A DNA stretch of 64,000 bases from assembly GCA_016793115.1 (NCBI GenBank), contig JAEUIN010000074.1:1-64000 (forward strand), written 5' to 3'. How positions within the stretch are numbered: position 1 is the first letter of the stretch; every line of letters starts with the position of its first letter. Below the pieces are notes generated by a model that was given only the letters and a program-made list of their open reading frames with translations, was not told the DNA's origin and did not search any database. This DNA comes from Planctomycetaceae bacterium (GTDB lineage Bacteria > Planctomycetota > Planctomycetia > Pirellulales > PNKZ01). Positions 56,665 through 64,000 of the stretch are shown piece after piece. The position numbers and the translations under genes were made by a program.

Positions 56665-56691
56665 TCTTCGGCGGCCGCGAACGACGGCGAT

Positions 56692-58173
56692 CTAAGTCGC
56701 CGTCACATCGAAGATGTGATATCCCCAAGCGGGCATGTCGAGATACAAGCCGCGGGTCGCGAGTTCGTTGCCGTCGCGCTGATACCAGGTGCGGCTCATT
56801 TGATCGCGGAGCAACACCGGCTTGTCGCGCAGCCAGTTGTCGCCGAATTCGACGTAGCACTGGCCTTGAGTGCTTCCGTAATTTACCGCGACCCACAAGC
56901 GTGAACTGTCGATGTCGCACCATTCGAAGGCGATGAAGTTGTTCCAGGTCGGGTTTTCCGCCCAAGCCGCACGGCAGTTCAGCAGCCGCCAGCGGCCCCG
57001 ATGGAATTCGTCGCGCCGCAGCGTTTGCAGCAAGCGGCTGTAGAAATCACGAAGCGTCGGATCCGGCGATTCTTCGGCCTGCCGCGAAAGATGCAAGTTC
57101 ATTCGCTTGCGGCGGCCGTCCCCCTGCCCTTGATGAAAGAGCCGCATGCCGGGCACGGTATGCGCTAATACCGCCGCGGCTTCATATCTCTCCCGTTCGA
57201 ACACCGCGATCGCGCGGGGTTCGTCATGATTTTCCAGGAAGCGCGCGCAATGATTCTGGTAGTTGATGTCGGCATGCAAATGATCGCGGACTGATTCCGC
57301 ATTGCCCGCACGCAGTCGATCGTAATACGACTTGTCGTAGGTGTAATCGAACCCTTGCGCTTGCAGCGCCGACTCGAGATCCCAGTAAACCTCGGAAAGG
57401 AAGATGAACGTCGGATTGGCTCCGCGAGCCCGTTCGATCGCTTCCGGCCAATACGGCGAATCGACCGGCGCGCCGTCGCTCGGCAGCGCGCGATCGCCCC
57501 AGGTTCGGCGAAACACGTTCGGCAACAGCAGCATCGCCATGTCGCAACGAACGCCGTCGCAGCGGCGGGCGATATTTTCCAACTCGGCCGTCATCGCCGC
57601 TCGCAAGCCGGCGTGCCGGTAGTTGAGTTGCAGCGTGTCTCGCCAACCGGGGAAATACGGATCGCGGCCGTGCGCGAAAATCCGACCGCCGATGCGCGTC
57701 CAATTCTGCGGCTCGGCGGCAAGAATTGCTTCGTCCCCTTCGATCAAGTATTCCGGATGTTCGCCGGCCCAGGCGTGATCGATCGCGACGTGGTTGGGCA
57801 CGTAGTCAAGCATCAGCTTGATGCCGCGGGTGCGGAGTCGTTCGCGAAATCGAGCCAGCGATTGATCGCCGCCGAAGTCGGAGTGCGCTTCATAGCGAAC
57901 GACGGCGAAGGGAGAACCGGCGACGTCGGCGTCGGTAAAATCGGGCAGGTCCTCAAGATATCCTTGTCGCCAGTCGGCGTTTGTCTTCGATACTTCGCGG
58001 CCGGCCGCGCCAGTCTGCCAAGCTCCCATCATCCAAATCCAATCGAAGCCCTCGAGCTTATAGCCGTCGAGAGTTTCGTCGGAGATGTCGTCAAACGTCG
58101 TCGCGCGGCCCAGCTGGGCCGAAAGTTCAGTCAGGACGACGCGCGTGTGGAGCAGCAGCAGCGATGGAAACAT
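56692..58173 (-). CDS. GH13 alpha-amylase-family glycosidase
   Basis: A 493-residue intracellular TIM-barrel enzyme without signal peptide. The four conserved regions are present: DYVPNHV (123-129), GVRCDMAML with nucleophile D211, FLSEVYW with acid/base E261 and LENHDEPR with D317. A C-terminal beta domain follows. The loop FAHGRDPYFPGWRDTLQLNYR is typical of cytoplasmic GH13 enzymes on storage glucans or trehalose-type sugars. It faces away from the glucose-6-phosphate isomerase operon across a 226-base gap, a fitting metabolic neighbour. Confidence 0.92.
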   Translation of the reverse strand: MFPSLLLLHTRVVLTELSAQLGRATTFDDISDETLDGYKLEGFDWIWMMGAWQTGAAGREVSKTNADWRQGYLEDLPDFTDADVAGSPFAVVRYEAHSDFGGDQSLARFRERLRTRGIKLMLDYVPNHVAIDHAWAGEHPEYLIEGDEAILAAEPQNWTRIGGRIFAHGRDPYFPGWRDTLQLNYRHAGLRAAMTAELENIARRCDGVRCDMAMLLLPNVFRRTWGDRALPSDGAPVDSPYWPEAIERARGANPTFIFLSEVYWDLESALQAQGFDYTYDKSYYDRLRAGNAESVRDHLHADINYQNHCARFLENHDEPRAIAVFERERYEAAAVLAHTVPGMRLFHQGQGDGRRKRMNLHLSRQAEESPDPTLRDFYSRLLQTLRRDEFHRGRWRLLNCRAAWAENPTWNNFIAFEWCDIDSSRLWVAVNYGSTQGQCYVEFGDNWLRDKPVLLRDQMSRTWYQRDGNELATRGLYLDMPAWGYHIFDVTAT

Positions 58174-58399
58174 GGTGTCGATCTTGGGCGGCGATGCGGT
58201 CGTTGCGCGACGACGTTGCGATCAAGCTTTGTGAAGCGTTCAATTATAAGCCGCGGCGGGTCCGGCTGCTTGTTCCCGTACAGTGAAAAAACTATGATGT
58301 CGGCACGCCTCGCAATACCGCACATTTTCGTGACGGTGATGCGGTTTTTGCGGTTTTTTCTTGCAGTGCGGCGCTCATTTCCCCGCGAGGTCTTCGCTC

Positions 58400-60148
58400 A
58401 TGGCCGAATATTCCTTGGCCCGTCAAACCATGTCTCTCGGCTCTCACGACGCCGAGTTGCAAAAGCTCGCGGCCGCTTGGGATTCGGCCGAAAACGTGGC
58501 CAAGCTCTGGAATCGCGATGCATCGCTTTTCAGTAATGCCGACGAAGCCAAGTGGATGGCTTGGCTCGATATCGTCGACAAGCAACTCGCCGACACCACG
58601 CCGCTCGTCAAAGCCGCGGCCGACGCCGCGCACGGCAACGACGGTAAGCCGTTCGCCTACTGCGTGGTTCTCGGCATGGGCGGTTCCAGTCTCTGCCCGG
58701 AAGTGATGGCGCGCACGTTCGGCAGGAAAGAAGGCGCACCGGAACTGCTCGTACTTGACTCGACCGTGCCGGCCCAAGTGAAAAAACTCGACGCGCTGGT
58801 ACCGACCGCCGGAGCGATGTTCATCGTCGCTTCCAAATCCGGCGGCACGATCGAGCCGAACTCGTTTAAACAGCACTTCTTCGATCGCACCACGCAATCG
58901 CTCGGTTTGGGAGGGGCGGGAAAGCACTTCGTGGCCATCACCGATCCGGGCACAAAAATGGAACAGATCGCCCAAGGCGATAAGTTCCGAGCCGTTTATT
59001 ATGGACTGCCCCAGATCGGCGGACGCTTCTCGGCCCTCTCCAACTTCGGCATGATCCCCGCCGCATCCGCCGGCGTCGATGTCGTCGGATTCCTCGAAGC
59101 GGCCCGCGTTATGGTCCGCGCTTGCGGGCCCGATATGAAAGTGAAAGACAACCCCGGCGTCTTGCTGGGGTTGGCGCTGGGGAGTTTAGCGCAATCCGGC
59201 CGCGATAAACTGACTGTGATCGCCTCGCCGGGAATCGGTACGCTCGGCGCGTGGCTTGAGCAACTTATCGCCGAGAGCACCGGCAAACGCGGGAAGGGAA
59301 TCGTACCGGTCGACGGCGAAAAGCTCGCCGCACCCGCCTCATACGGCGACGATCGCGTTTTCGTTTATTCACGCCTCGAATCAGCTCCTAATGCTGAGCA
59401 AGACGCCGCCGTCGCCGCGCTTAAGGCGGCCGGCCGGCCGGTCGTCACGATCGACGTTCCCACGACGATGCATCTCGGCCAAGAGTTTTTCCGTTGGGAA
59501 ATCGCGACGGCCGTCGCCGGAAGCGTGCTCGAAATCAATCCGTTCGATCAGCCCGACGTCGAAAGCGCTAAGATCGCGGCTCGTTCGCTGATGGAAGCGT
59601 ATGAAAAATCCGGCAGCTTGCCGTCGGAAGAGCCGATTCTGACCGCCGGCGACGTGAAGTTGTTCACGGATTCCGTGAACGCTGCGGCGCTCATGCAATC
59701 GGCGGGCGACAAGGCAAGCGACGCGGCCGCGATCGTGAAGGCTCACCTCGCTCGAATCCAACCGGGCGACTACTTCGCCGTAAACGCCTATATCGAGATG
59801 GTCGACGAGCACGACGAGCACCTGCAAGCCATTCGCAACGCCGTGCGCGACAAGAAGCTGGTCGCCACGACGGTCGGTTACGGCCCGCGGTTCCTGCATT
59901 CCACCGGGCAGCTTCACAAGGGAGGCCCGAACAGCGGCGTGTTTTTGCAGATCACAAGCGACGATGCGTCCGATCTGCCGATCGCCGGACAGAAATACAC
60001 GTTCGGCATTCTCAAGGCGGCTCAAGCGCAAGGCGATTTCGCCGTGTTGGCCGAGCGTGATCGGCGCATCTTGCGAGTGCATCTCGGAAGCGACGTCGTC
60101 GCTGGGCTCCGTCGGCTCCGCCATTGGATCGAAGGGGCGCTCGCCTAG
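58400..60148 (+). CDS. pgi: Glucose-6-phosphate isomerase (transaldolase-fusion type, stand-alone)
   Basis: A 582-residue sugar isomerase. VVLGMGGSSLCPEVMARTFG and VLDSTVPAQVKKLDAL match the isomerase half of the Tal-Pgi fusion proteins, followed by VASKSGGTIEPNSF for phosphate binding, GGRFSALSNFG and EINPFDQPDVESAK. No transaldolase domain is attached. A GCGAGG site precedes the ATG at 58400; the frame open to 58361 adds nothing conserved. Interconverts glucose-6-phosphate and fructose-6-phosphate. First gene of the pentose-phosphate operon. Confidence 0.92.
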   Translation: MAEYSLARQTMSLGSHDAELQKLAAAWDSAENVAKLWNRDASLFSNADEAKWMAWLDIVDKQLADTTPLVKAAADAAHGNDGKPFAYCVVLGMGGSSLCPEVMARTFGRKEGAPELLVLDSTVPAQVKKLDALVPTAGAMFIVASKSGGTIEPNSFKQHFFDRTTQSLGLGGAGKHFVAITDPGTKMEQIAQGDKFRAVYYGLPQIGGRFSALSNFGMIPAASAGVDVVGFLEAARVMVRACGPDMKVKDNPGVLLGLALGSLAQSGRDKLTVIASPGIGTLGAWLEQLIAESTGKRGKGIVPVDGEKLAAPASYGDDRVFVYSRLESAPNAEQDAAVAALKAAGRPVVTIDVPTTMHLGQEFFRWEIATAVAGSVLEINPFDQPDVESAKIAARSLMEAYEKSGSLPSEEPILTAGDVKLFTDSVNAAALMQSAGDKASDAAAIVKAHLARIQPGDYFAVNAYIEMVDEHDEHLQAIRNAVRDKKLVATTVGYGPRFLHSTGQLHKGGPNSGVFLQITSDDASDLPIAGQKYTFGILKAAQAQGDFAVLAERDRRILRVHLGSDVVAGLRRLRHWIEGALA

Positions 60149-60166
60149 GCGAACGACTTGGTCGCT

Positions 60167-60877
60167 ATGGCGAATACGATCTTCCGCCGGGCTTTGGATT
60201 TTGTCGCCGACGGGATGACGCTCGGTCTCGGCTCGGGGCGCGCCGCGAACAAGTTTACCGAACTTCTCGGCGAACGTGTCCGCGCCGGTCTGCGGGTGCG
60301 CGGCGTTCCGACGTCGCAGGCCACGGCTGAATTGGCCGCGCGCGTCGGCGTGCCTCTCGTCGGTCTCGCCGATGCCCCGCGGCTCGATCTCACGGTGGAC
60401 GGCGCCGACGAAGTCGACCCACAGCTGAATCTTATTAAGGGCTACGGGCGGGCCTTGGTTCGCGAGAAAATCGTCGCCGCGGCTTCGCGAAACTTGGTGA
60501 TCTTGGTCGGTGCCGAGAAATTGGTGGCGAAGCTGGGCGCTCGCGGCCGCCTACCCATTGAAGTCGTCCCGTTCGCCGCGCCCGTCGTGCTCGATTCAAT
60601 CGGCAAACTGGGAATCGGCGGAGAAGTTCATCGGGTTGACGATCACCCTTTCGTGAGCGACAACGGCAACTGGATCATCGATTTAGCGATCGACGGTTCC
60701 CGCGGCATCGGCGACGCGCGCGCGCTGGAAGCCAACCTTAGGGGTATGCCCGGCGTGGTCGGCACGGGATTGTTTCTTGGATCGGCAAGCGCGGTGCTCG
60801 TCGGCGATGAACAATCTTTTGATCTGCTTCAGGAAATGCGGCGGCCGGGATGTGCATTGACTGAATCGCTCGACTAG
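60167..60877 (+). CDS. rpiA: Ribose-5-phosphate isomerase A
   Basis: A 236-residue enzyme: LGLGSGRAANKFTELL, RGVPTSQATAELA, LTVDGADEVDPQLNLIKGYGRALVREKIV with the catalytic Asp/Glu, and HPFVSDNGNWIIDL. It interconverts ribose-5-phosphate and ribulose-5-phosphate. The ATG at 60167 is 18 bases after the pgi stop; a TTG three codons earlier is possible. Probably co-transcribed with pgi, pgl and rpe. Confidence 0.95.
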   Translation: MANTIFRRALDFVADGMTLGLGSGRAANKFTELLGERVRAGLRVRGVPTSQATAELAARVGVPLVGLADAPRLDLTVDGADEVDPQLNLIKGYGRALVREKIVAAASRNLVILVGAEKLVAKLGARGRLPIEVVPFAAPVVLDSIGKLGIGGEVHRVDDHPFVSDNGNWIIDLAIDGSRGIGDARALEANLRGMPGVVGTGLFLGSASAVLVGDEQSFDLLQEMRRPGCALTESLD

Positions 60878-60967
60878 TCGAACAACTAATGAGGAGTCCG
60901 TTGCCGGCCGCTCGGTTTCCCGTTTCGCCGGTTCGCCCTGTGCTCGCATCGCTCGGAGTTTTGCAAC

Positions 60968-61711
60968 ATGAACGGCACGCTCACCGTCTTCGACAACGAG
61001 GCCGCATTGTTTCGCGGCGCAGCGGAGAAATTTGCCGCCGTCGTGCGTGAGGCCGTTGAGCGACGCGGACGCTGCACCGTGGCGCTGAGCGGGGGATCGA
61101 CTCCGCGCGGTCTGTACGACTTGTTGGCCACCGAAGACTTCCGTTCCGCGATCGCGTGGGACAAAATCGAGTGGTTCTTCGGCGACGAGCGCTCCGTCGG
61201 TCCGGACGATCCGGATTCAAATTATCGCCTCGCGCGGGAGACGCTGTTTGCCAAGCTCGGCATTGCGGAGCAGCACGTGCATCGAATTCAAGGGGAGAGC
61301 GAAAAGCGAGAAACGGCCGCCAACGACTACCAGCGGGAACTCGCCAAGGTCTTCGGCATCGAGCCCGACGGCCCGCCTCCGGCGTTTGATCTCATCTTGT
61401 TGGGCATGGGCAGCGACGGCCACACAGCTTCGCTGTTTCCCTTCACTTCCGCCCTCAATGTTCGCAAGCGCTGGGTCGCGGCCAACGACGTGCCGCAACT
61501 CAACACCAAACGCTACACGTTGACGGCCGTGGTCATTAACGCCGCATCTTGCGTCGTGTTCATGGTGACGGGCGTGGGAAAGGCGAAAGTGCTTCGAGAA
61601 GTGTTGCAAGGGGCCGGCCGGCCGAAACGCCTCCCTAGCCAAATGATCAAGCCGACCGGTGAGCTATGCTGGTATGTCGACCGTGCGGCCGCCAGCCAAT
61701 TGGAACAATAA
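60968..61711 (+). CDS. pgl: 6-phosphogluconolactonase (DevB type)
   Basis: A 247-residue enzyme: VALSGGSTPRGLYDLL, WFFGDERSVGPDDPDSNYRLA, LILLGMGSDGHTASLFP and VVFMVTGVGKAKVLREVL are the DevB blocks, in order. It hydrolyses 6-phosphogluconolactone in the oxidative pentose phosphate pathway. GGAG lies 10 bases before the ATG. Ends 9 bases before rpe. The partner zwf and gnd genes are not in the window. Confidence 0.95.
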   Translation: MNGTLTVFDNEAALFRGAAEKFAAVVREAVERRGRCTVALSGGSTPRGLYDLLATEDFRSAIAWDKIEWFFGDERSVGPDDPDSNYRLARETLFAKLGIAEQHVHRIQGESEKRETAANDYQRELAKVFGIEPDGPPPAFDLILLGMGSDGHTASLFPFTSALNVRKRWVAANDVPQLNTKRYTLTAVVINAASCVVFMVTGVGKAKVLREVLQGAGRPKRLPSQMIKPTGELCWYVDRAAASQLEQ

Positions 61712-61720
61712 GCCGACAAC

Positions 61721-62410
61721 ATGAGCGAACACAAGATTAAGATCGCCCCGAGCGTGTTGGCCGCCGACTTTGCTCGGCTTGGGGAACAAACCGGCGAAGT
61801 CGAGAAAGTTGCGGCCGCGTACGGCGTCGATCGCCTGCATATCGACGTTATGGACGGCATGTTCGTGCCCAATATCAGCTTCGGAATTCCGGTCATCAAG
61901 TCGCTGGCGAAAGTCGCTCAGTTGCCGCTTGAGACGCATTTGATGATCGACGCGCCGGAGCGCTATCTCGAAGCGTTCGTCGCCGCCGGATCGAGGAGCT
62001 TGCTGGTGCACGTCGAAGGCGCGCACCACCTGCATCGCACAGTTCAGCAGATCAAAGGTCTCGGCGTGAAGGCCGGCGTCGTGCTCAATCCCGCGACTCC
62101 GGCGAGCGCGCTCGAGGAGATTCTTGGCGACGTCGACTTAGTGTTGTTGATGACGGTGAACCCCGGATTCGGCGGACAAGAGTTTATTCGCTCGACGCTG
62201 CCGAAGATCGAGCGGGTGCGCATGATGATTCACGAGCACAATATCGGCTGTGAACTGGAAGTCGACGGGGGCATCGACTCGGCGACGGCCCCGCTTGTCG
62301 TGTCGGCGGGCGCCAACGTGCTCGTCGCAGGCTCGGCCGTCTTCGGCGCGAAGGACGGCATCGAAGCCGCGCTCAAACATCTCGCAACCGCGGCCGACGC
62401 GGCGGAGTAG
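61721..62410 (+). CDS. rpe: Ribulose-phosphate 3-epimerase
   Basis: A 229-residue TIM barrel: IAPSVLAADFARLGEQ, DRLHIDVMDGMFVPNISFG, ETHLMIDAPERYLEAF, LMTVNPGFGGQEFI and LEVDGGIDSATAPLVVSAGANVLVAGSAVFG. Metal-ligand His and catalytic Asp residues are all present. It interconverts ribulose-5-phosphate and xylulose-5-phosphate. Last recognised enzyme of the operon. Confidence 0.96.
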   Translation: MSEHKIKIAPSVLAADFARLGEQTGEVEKVAAAYGVDRLHIDVMDGMFVPNISFGIPVIKSLAKVAQLPLETHLMIDAPERYLEAFVAAGSRSLLVHVEGAHHLHRTVQQIKGLGVKAGVVLNPATPASALEEILGDVDLVLLMTVNPGFGGQEFIRSTLPKIERVRMMIHEHNIGCELEVDGGIDSATAPLVVSAGANVLVAGSAVFGAKDGIEAALKHLATAADAAE

Positions 62411-62444
62411 AAGGCGACGTCGGTAATCGGGACCCTTTGCTGCG

Positions 62445-62729
62445 ATGACAAAACTCATCGGATACGGATTACTCGGCTACATGCTATTCGTCGGCTTTAC
62501 GGCCGCGGCGCACGGGCTTTTGATCGTTGCGGCCATGGGGATCGCTAACGTCGGATTTACCCTGCCTAATTTGGCGGCCGAGGTTATTGCCTATTCCAGC
62601 GGGTTGCTCGGGGCCGGAAGCGCGATTGTCTGGCTGTACCGTACGCCCAAGTACTCATCTAAGCCCGCGAAAAACGCTCAAATCGTAGTCATCGATCCTA
62701 CTCAATTCGATTCCCGTCGCTCGCAATAG
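62445..62729 (+). CDS. Small two-helix membrane protein, unknown function
   Basis: A 94-residue protein with two hydrophobic segments (LLGYMLFVGFTAAAHGLLIVAA, and AEVIAYSSGLLGAGSAIVWLY) joined by a short loop and followed by a polar tail. Not recognised. It follows rpe by 34 bases and may be read from the same transcript. Its stop lies two bases from the end of the convergent arfB gene. Confidence 0.55.
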   Translation: MTKLIGYGLLGYMLFVGFTAAAHGLLIVAAMGIANVGFTLPNLAAEVIAYSSGLLGAGSAIVWLYRTPKYSSKPAKNAQIVVIDPTQFDSRRSQ

Positions 62730-62731
62730 AA

Positions 62732-63145
62732 TTATTCGCTCCAGCGCCGATTTTGCTTCTTCGCGCTGTCGCGTTTCTTGCTGTCCAGGCGGCGTTGTTT
62801 TGCGGCGCGGCTTGGTTTCGTAGCTTTGCGTTTCTTCGGCGGTTGGGCGACCGCCAGCAGCATGTCGCGCACTTTTGTTAAGCAATCGTCCGTATTTTTG
62901 GCCTGATCGCGAAACCGATCGCTCATGACGACGAGTTCCCCCTCGGTCGTGAGCCGTGATCTGTATCGTTCCAGGAAGCGAGCCCTCACCGATTCGAGCA
63001 GGCTCGGGCTCGTCGTCGGGTTCCAGCGAAGCTGGGCCTTGGAGTTTACCTTGTTCACGTTCTGACCACCGGGCCCGGAACTGCGAACGTATTGAAACTC
63101 GAACTCCGCCAGGGGAATGCGAATGTGCGGAGCGACTAAGAGCAT
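62732..63145 (-). CDS. arfB: Alternative ribosome-rescue factor ArfB (peptidyl-tRNA hydrolase)
   Basis: A 137-residue protein with the GGQ motif at 26-28 in RSSGPGGQNVNKVNSKAQLRW and the long basic C-terminal tail (KKRKATKPSRAAKQRR, KKRDSAKKQNRRW) that enters the mRNA channel of stalled ribosomes. Length and build match ArfB/YaeJ and exclude full-size release factors. It frees ribosomes stalled without a stop codon. Single-gene unit. Confidence 0.95.
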   Translation of the reverse strand: MLLVAPHIRIPLAEFEFQYVRSSGPGGQNVNKVNSKAQLRWNPTTSPSLLESVRARFLERYRSRLTTEGELVVMSDRFRDQAKNTDDCLTKVRDMLLAVAQPPKKRKATKPSRAAKQRRLDSKKRDSAKKQNRRWSE

Positions 63146-63477
63146 GCTGGGCCTTTACGTATAAGGAATTACGCCGCGAATTATACGGAATCGGAGGCCG
63201 CCGCGGCCGGCCAAAAACTCACGTGGCATTCGACGGCGCGTTGCGGTACTTTGCGGGGTGCGGTTGACTCCGCCAAGCGATGAAGGCGAAAGTTCGAACC
63301 GCGGGTCGTCGCGCCGTTTGATTTCATCCATTGACCTTGGCGATTCGATCGTCGATTAGTTGCGCAAACTGCGCATCTATTTCGCCGGTAGATGCGCACA
63401 TTTAAGTAAGACAATAGGGGTGCGCAATTATCGCTCGAATAGATGCGCACCGACCGAGTTGGACTAGGACACGCAAG
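63146..63477. other. 332-base intergenic region holding the TGCGCA cluster
   Basis: Separates divergent arfB and the PQQ-like gene. No coding frame with domain-like sequence. Its notable content is the TGCGCA cluster at 63361-63449, about 30 bases before the right-hand start codon. Confidence 0.6.
63361..63449. promoter_or_regulatory. Cluster of five TGCGCA sites, duplicated 29-base element
   Basis: TGCGCA occurs at 63361, 63370, 63393, 63421 and 63444. The pairs 63370/63393 and 63421/63444 have the same 23-base spacing, and both end TAGATGCGCAC. In the first pair TGCGCATCTA and TAGATGCGCA form a perfect 10-base dyad. It looks like a tandem operator before the PQQ-like gene. Confidence 0.55.
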
Positions 63478-64000
63478 ATGCCGAAATTGTTCGCTTCCCA
63501 ACGCCTCCTTCAATCGCTTCGTCGAGTCGTTGCCGCCGCCGCGGTTGTGACGATGGCAGCGTGCGGCTTTGCCCAAAGCCCGGCGACGACGCCGCCGGCC
63601 GATCTCGGCGTCCGCAAACGTGGCGTCGACTGGGAGGCGTTTCTCGGTCCGACGGGCGACGGTAAATCGCCCGAACGAGGTCTCATCGTACCCTGGCCCG
63701 TCGGCGGACCGAAGTTGGTGTGGCAGATTCCGCTCGGCGTCGGATACGGCATGCCCGCCGTCAGCCGAGGTCGATTATTTCTCTTCGACCGTCACAAGAG
63801 TCGGGCGCGGCTGACTTGTTTCAATGCGGCGACGACGGAGGAACTGTGGCGCTTCGAATACGAGACCGACTACCAGGACCTCTACGGCTACAACAACGGC
63901 CCGCGCTGCGCTCCGGTGGTCGACGCCGATAGAGTTTATATTTTCGGCGCGGAAGGGATGCTGCATTGTCTTTCGGTCGTCGACGGAACGCTGCGCTGGA
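63478..64000 (+). CDS. PQQ-binding-like beta-propeller protein, N-terminal part (runs off right edge)
   Basis: First 174 residues of a secreted protein. The basic start and hydrophobic stretch (RRVVAAAAVVTMAACGFAQ) form a signal peptide, possibly a lipoprotein signal at MAAC. Then WEAFLGPTGDGKSPERGLIVPWPVGGPKLVWQIPLGVGYGMPAVSRGRLFLFDR, a PQQ/quinoprotein-like propeller opening, with ATTEELWRFEYETDYQDLYGYNNGPRCAPVVDADRVYIFGAEGMLHCLSVVDGTLRW forming the next blades. The family in planctomycetes is common and often of unknown role. Preceded by the TGCGCA cluster. Confidence 0.88.
   Translation, partial: MPKLFASQRLLQSLRRVVAAAAVVTMAACGFAQSPATTPPADLGVRKRGVDWEAFLGPTGDGKSPERGLIVPWPVGGPKLVWQIPLGVGYGMPAVSRGRLFLFDRHKSRARLTCFNAATTEELWRFEYETDYQDLYGYNNGPRCAPVVDADRVYIFGAEGMLHCLSVVDGTLRW

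Overview
The window is a GC-rich chromosomal segment from a planctomycete, most likely of the Pirellulales type. The evidence is the mix of families: a PSCyt1/DUF1549 cytochrome cut by the left edge, a 1207-residue PVC-type haem-binding propeller/HEAT protein, two DUF1080 proteins, secreted sialidase-like propellers, a neutral ceramidase-like protein, a di-haem peroxidase and a PQQ-type propeller cut by the right edge. I see no phage, transposase, CRISPR array, rRNA or replication origin. One tRNA (Arg, anticodon ACG) is present.

Layout. 1-2.4 kb: divergent secreted PSCyt1 protein and ceramidase-like protein. 2.4-6.0 kb: minus-strand three-gene phosphorelay (CHASE3 histidine kinase, Rcp1-type receiver, REC-kinase-REC hybrid). 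6.1-7.6 kb: small proteins, including a DUF2383 four-helix protein with a clear terminator. 7.6-11.8 kb: AraC regulator facing a translationally coupled MFS transporter, DapA/NanA-family lyase and sialidase, best read as a sialic-acid-type catabolic unit. 11.8-15.3 kb: FixJ-type regulator and a soluble zinc-ribbon/five-PAS kinase. 16.0-23.8 kb: chemosensory operon cheA-cheW-mcp-cheY-cheB-cheR-cheX with no flagellar gene. 23.8-24.7 kb: ArsR regulator plus rhodanese/DUF2892 protein. 24.9-32.4 kb: PVC cytochrome, MFS exporter, DUF892 protein and an old-yellow-enzyme.

32.6-41.6 kb: LtaS-like membrane sulfatase, tRNA-Arg, EamA transporter, AlgH, an operon of glycosyltransferase, zinc peptidase and Mpo1-like protein, and two methyltransferases. 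41.5-49.7 kb: secreted catabolic proteins (two DUF1080, one sialidase-like, two amidohydrolase-family proteins), with three copies of a composite palindromic repeat in the intergenic gaps. 50.0-55.5 kb: housekeeping genes mnmE, yidC, a phosphoesterase and tsaB. 55.6-58.2 kb: di-haem peroxidase and a GH13 amylase. 58.4-62.4 kb: central-carbon operon (glucose-6-phosphate isomerase, rpiA, pgl, rpe). 62.4-64 kb: a small membrane protein, arfB and the start of a PQQ-like propeller, preceded by a cluster of TGCGCA sites.

Most genes are recognisable. The least explained items are the palindromic repeat family with covarying stems, the duplicated TGCGCA element, a strong terminator placed directly before the ribosome binding site of a sialidase gene, a PDZ-like insertion in YidC, and amidohydrolase domains that have lost their first metal-binding motif. 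All family assignments come from reading motifs by eye, not from database searches.
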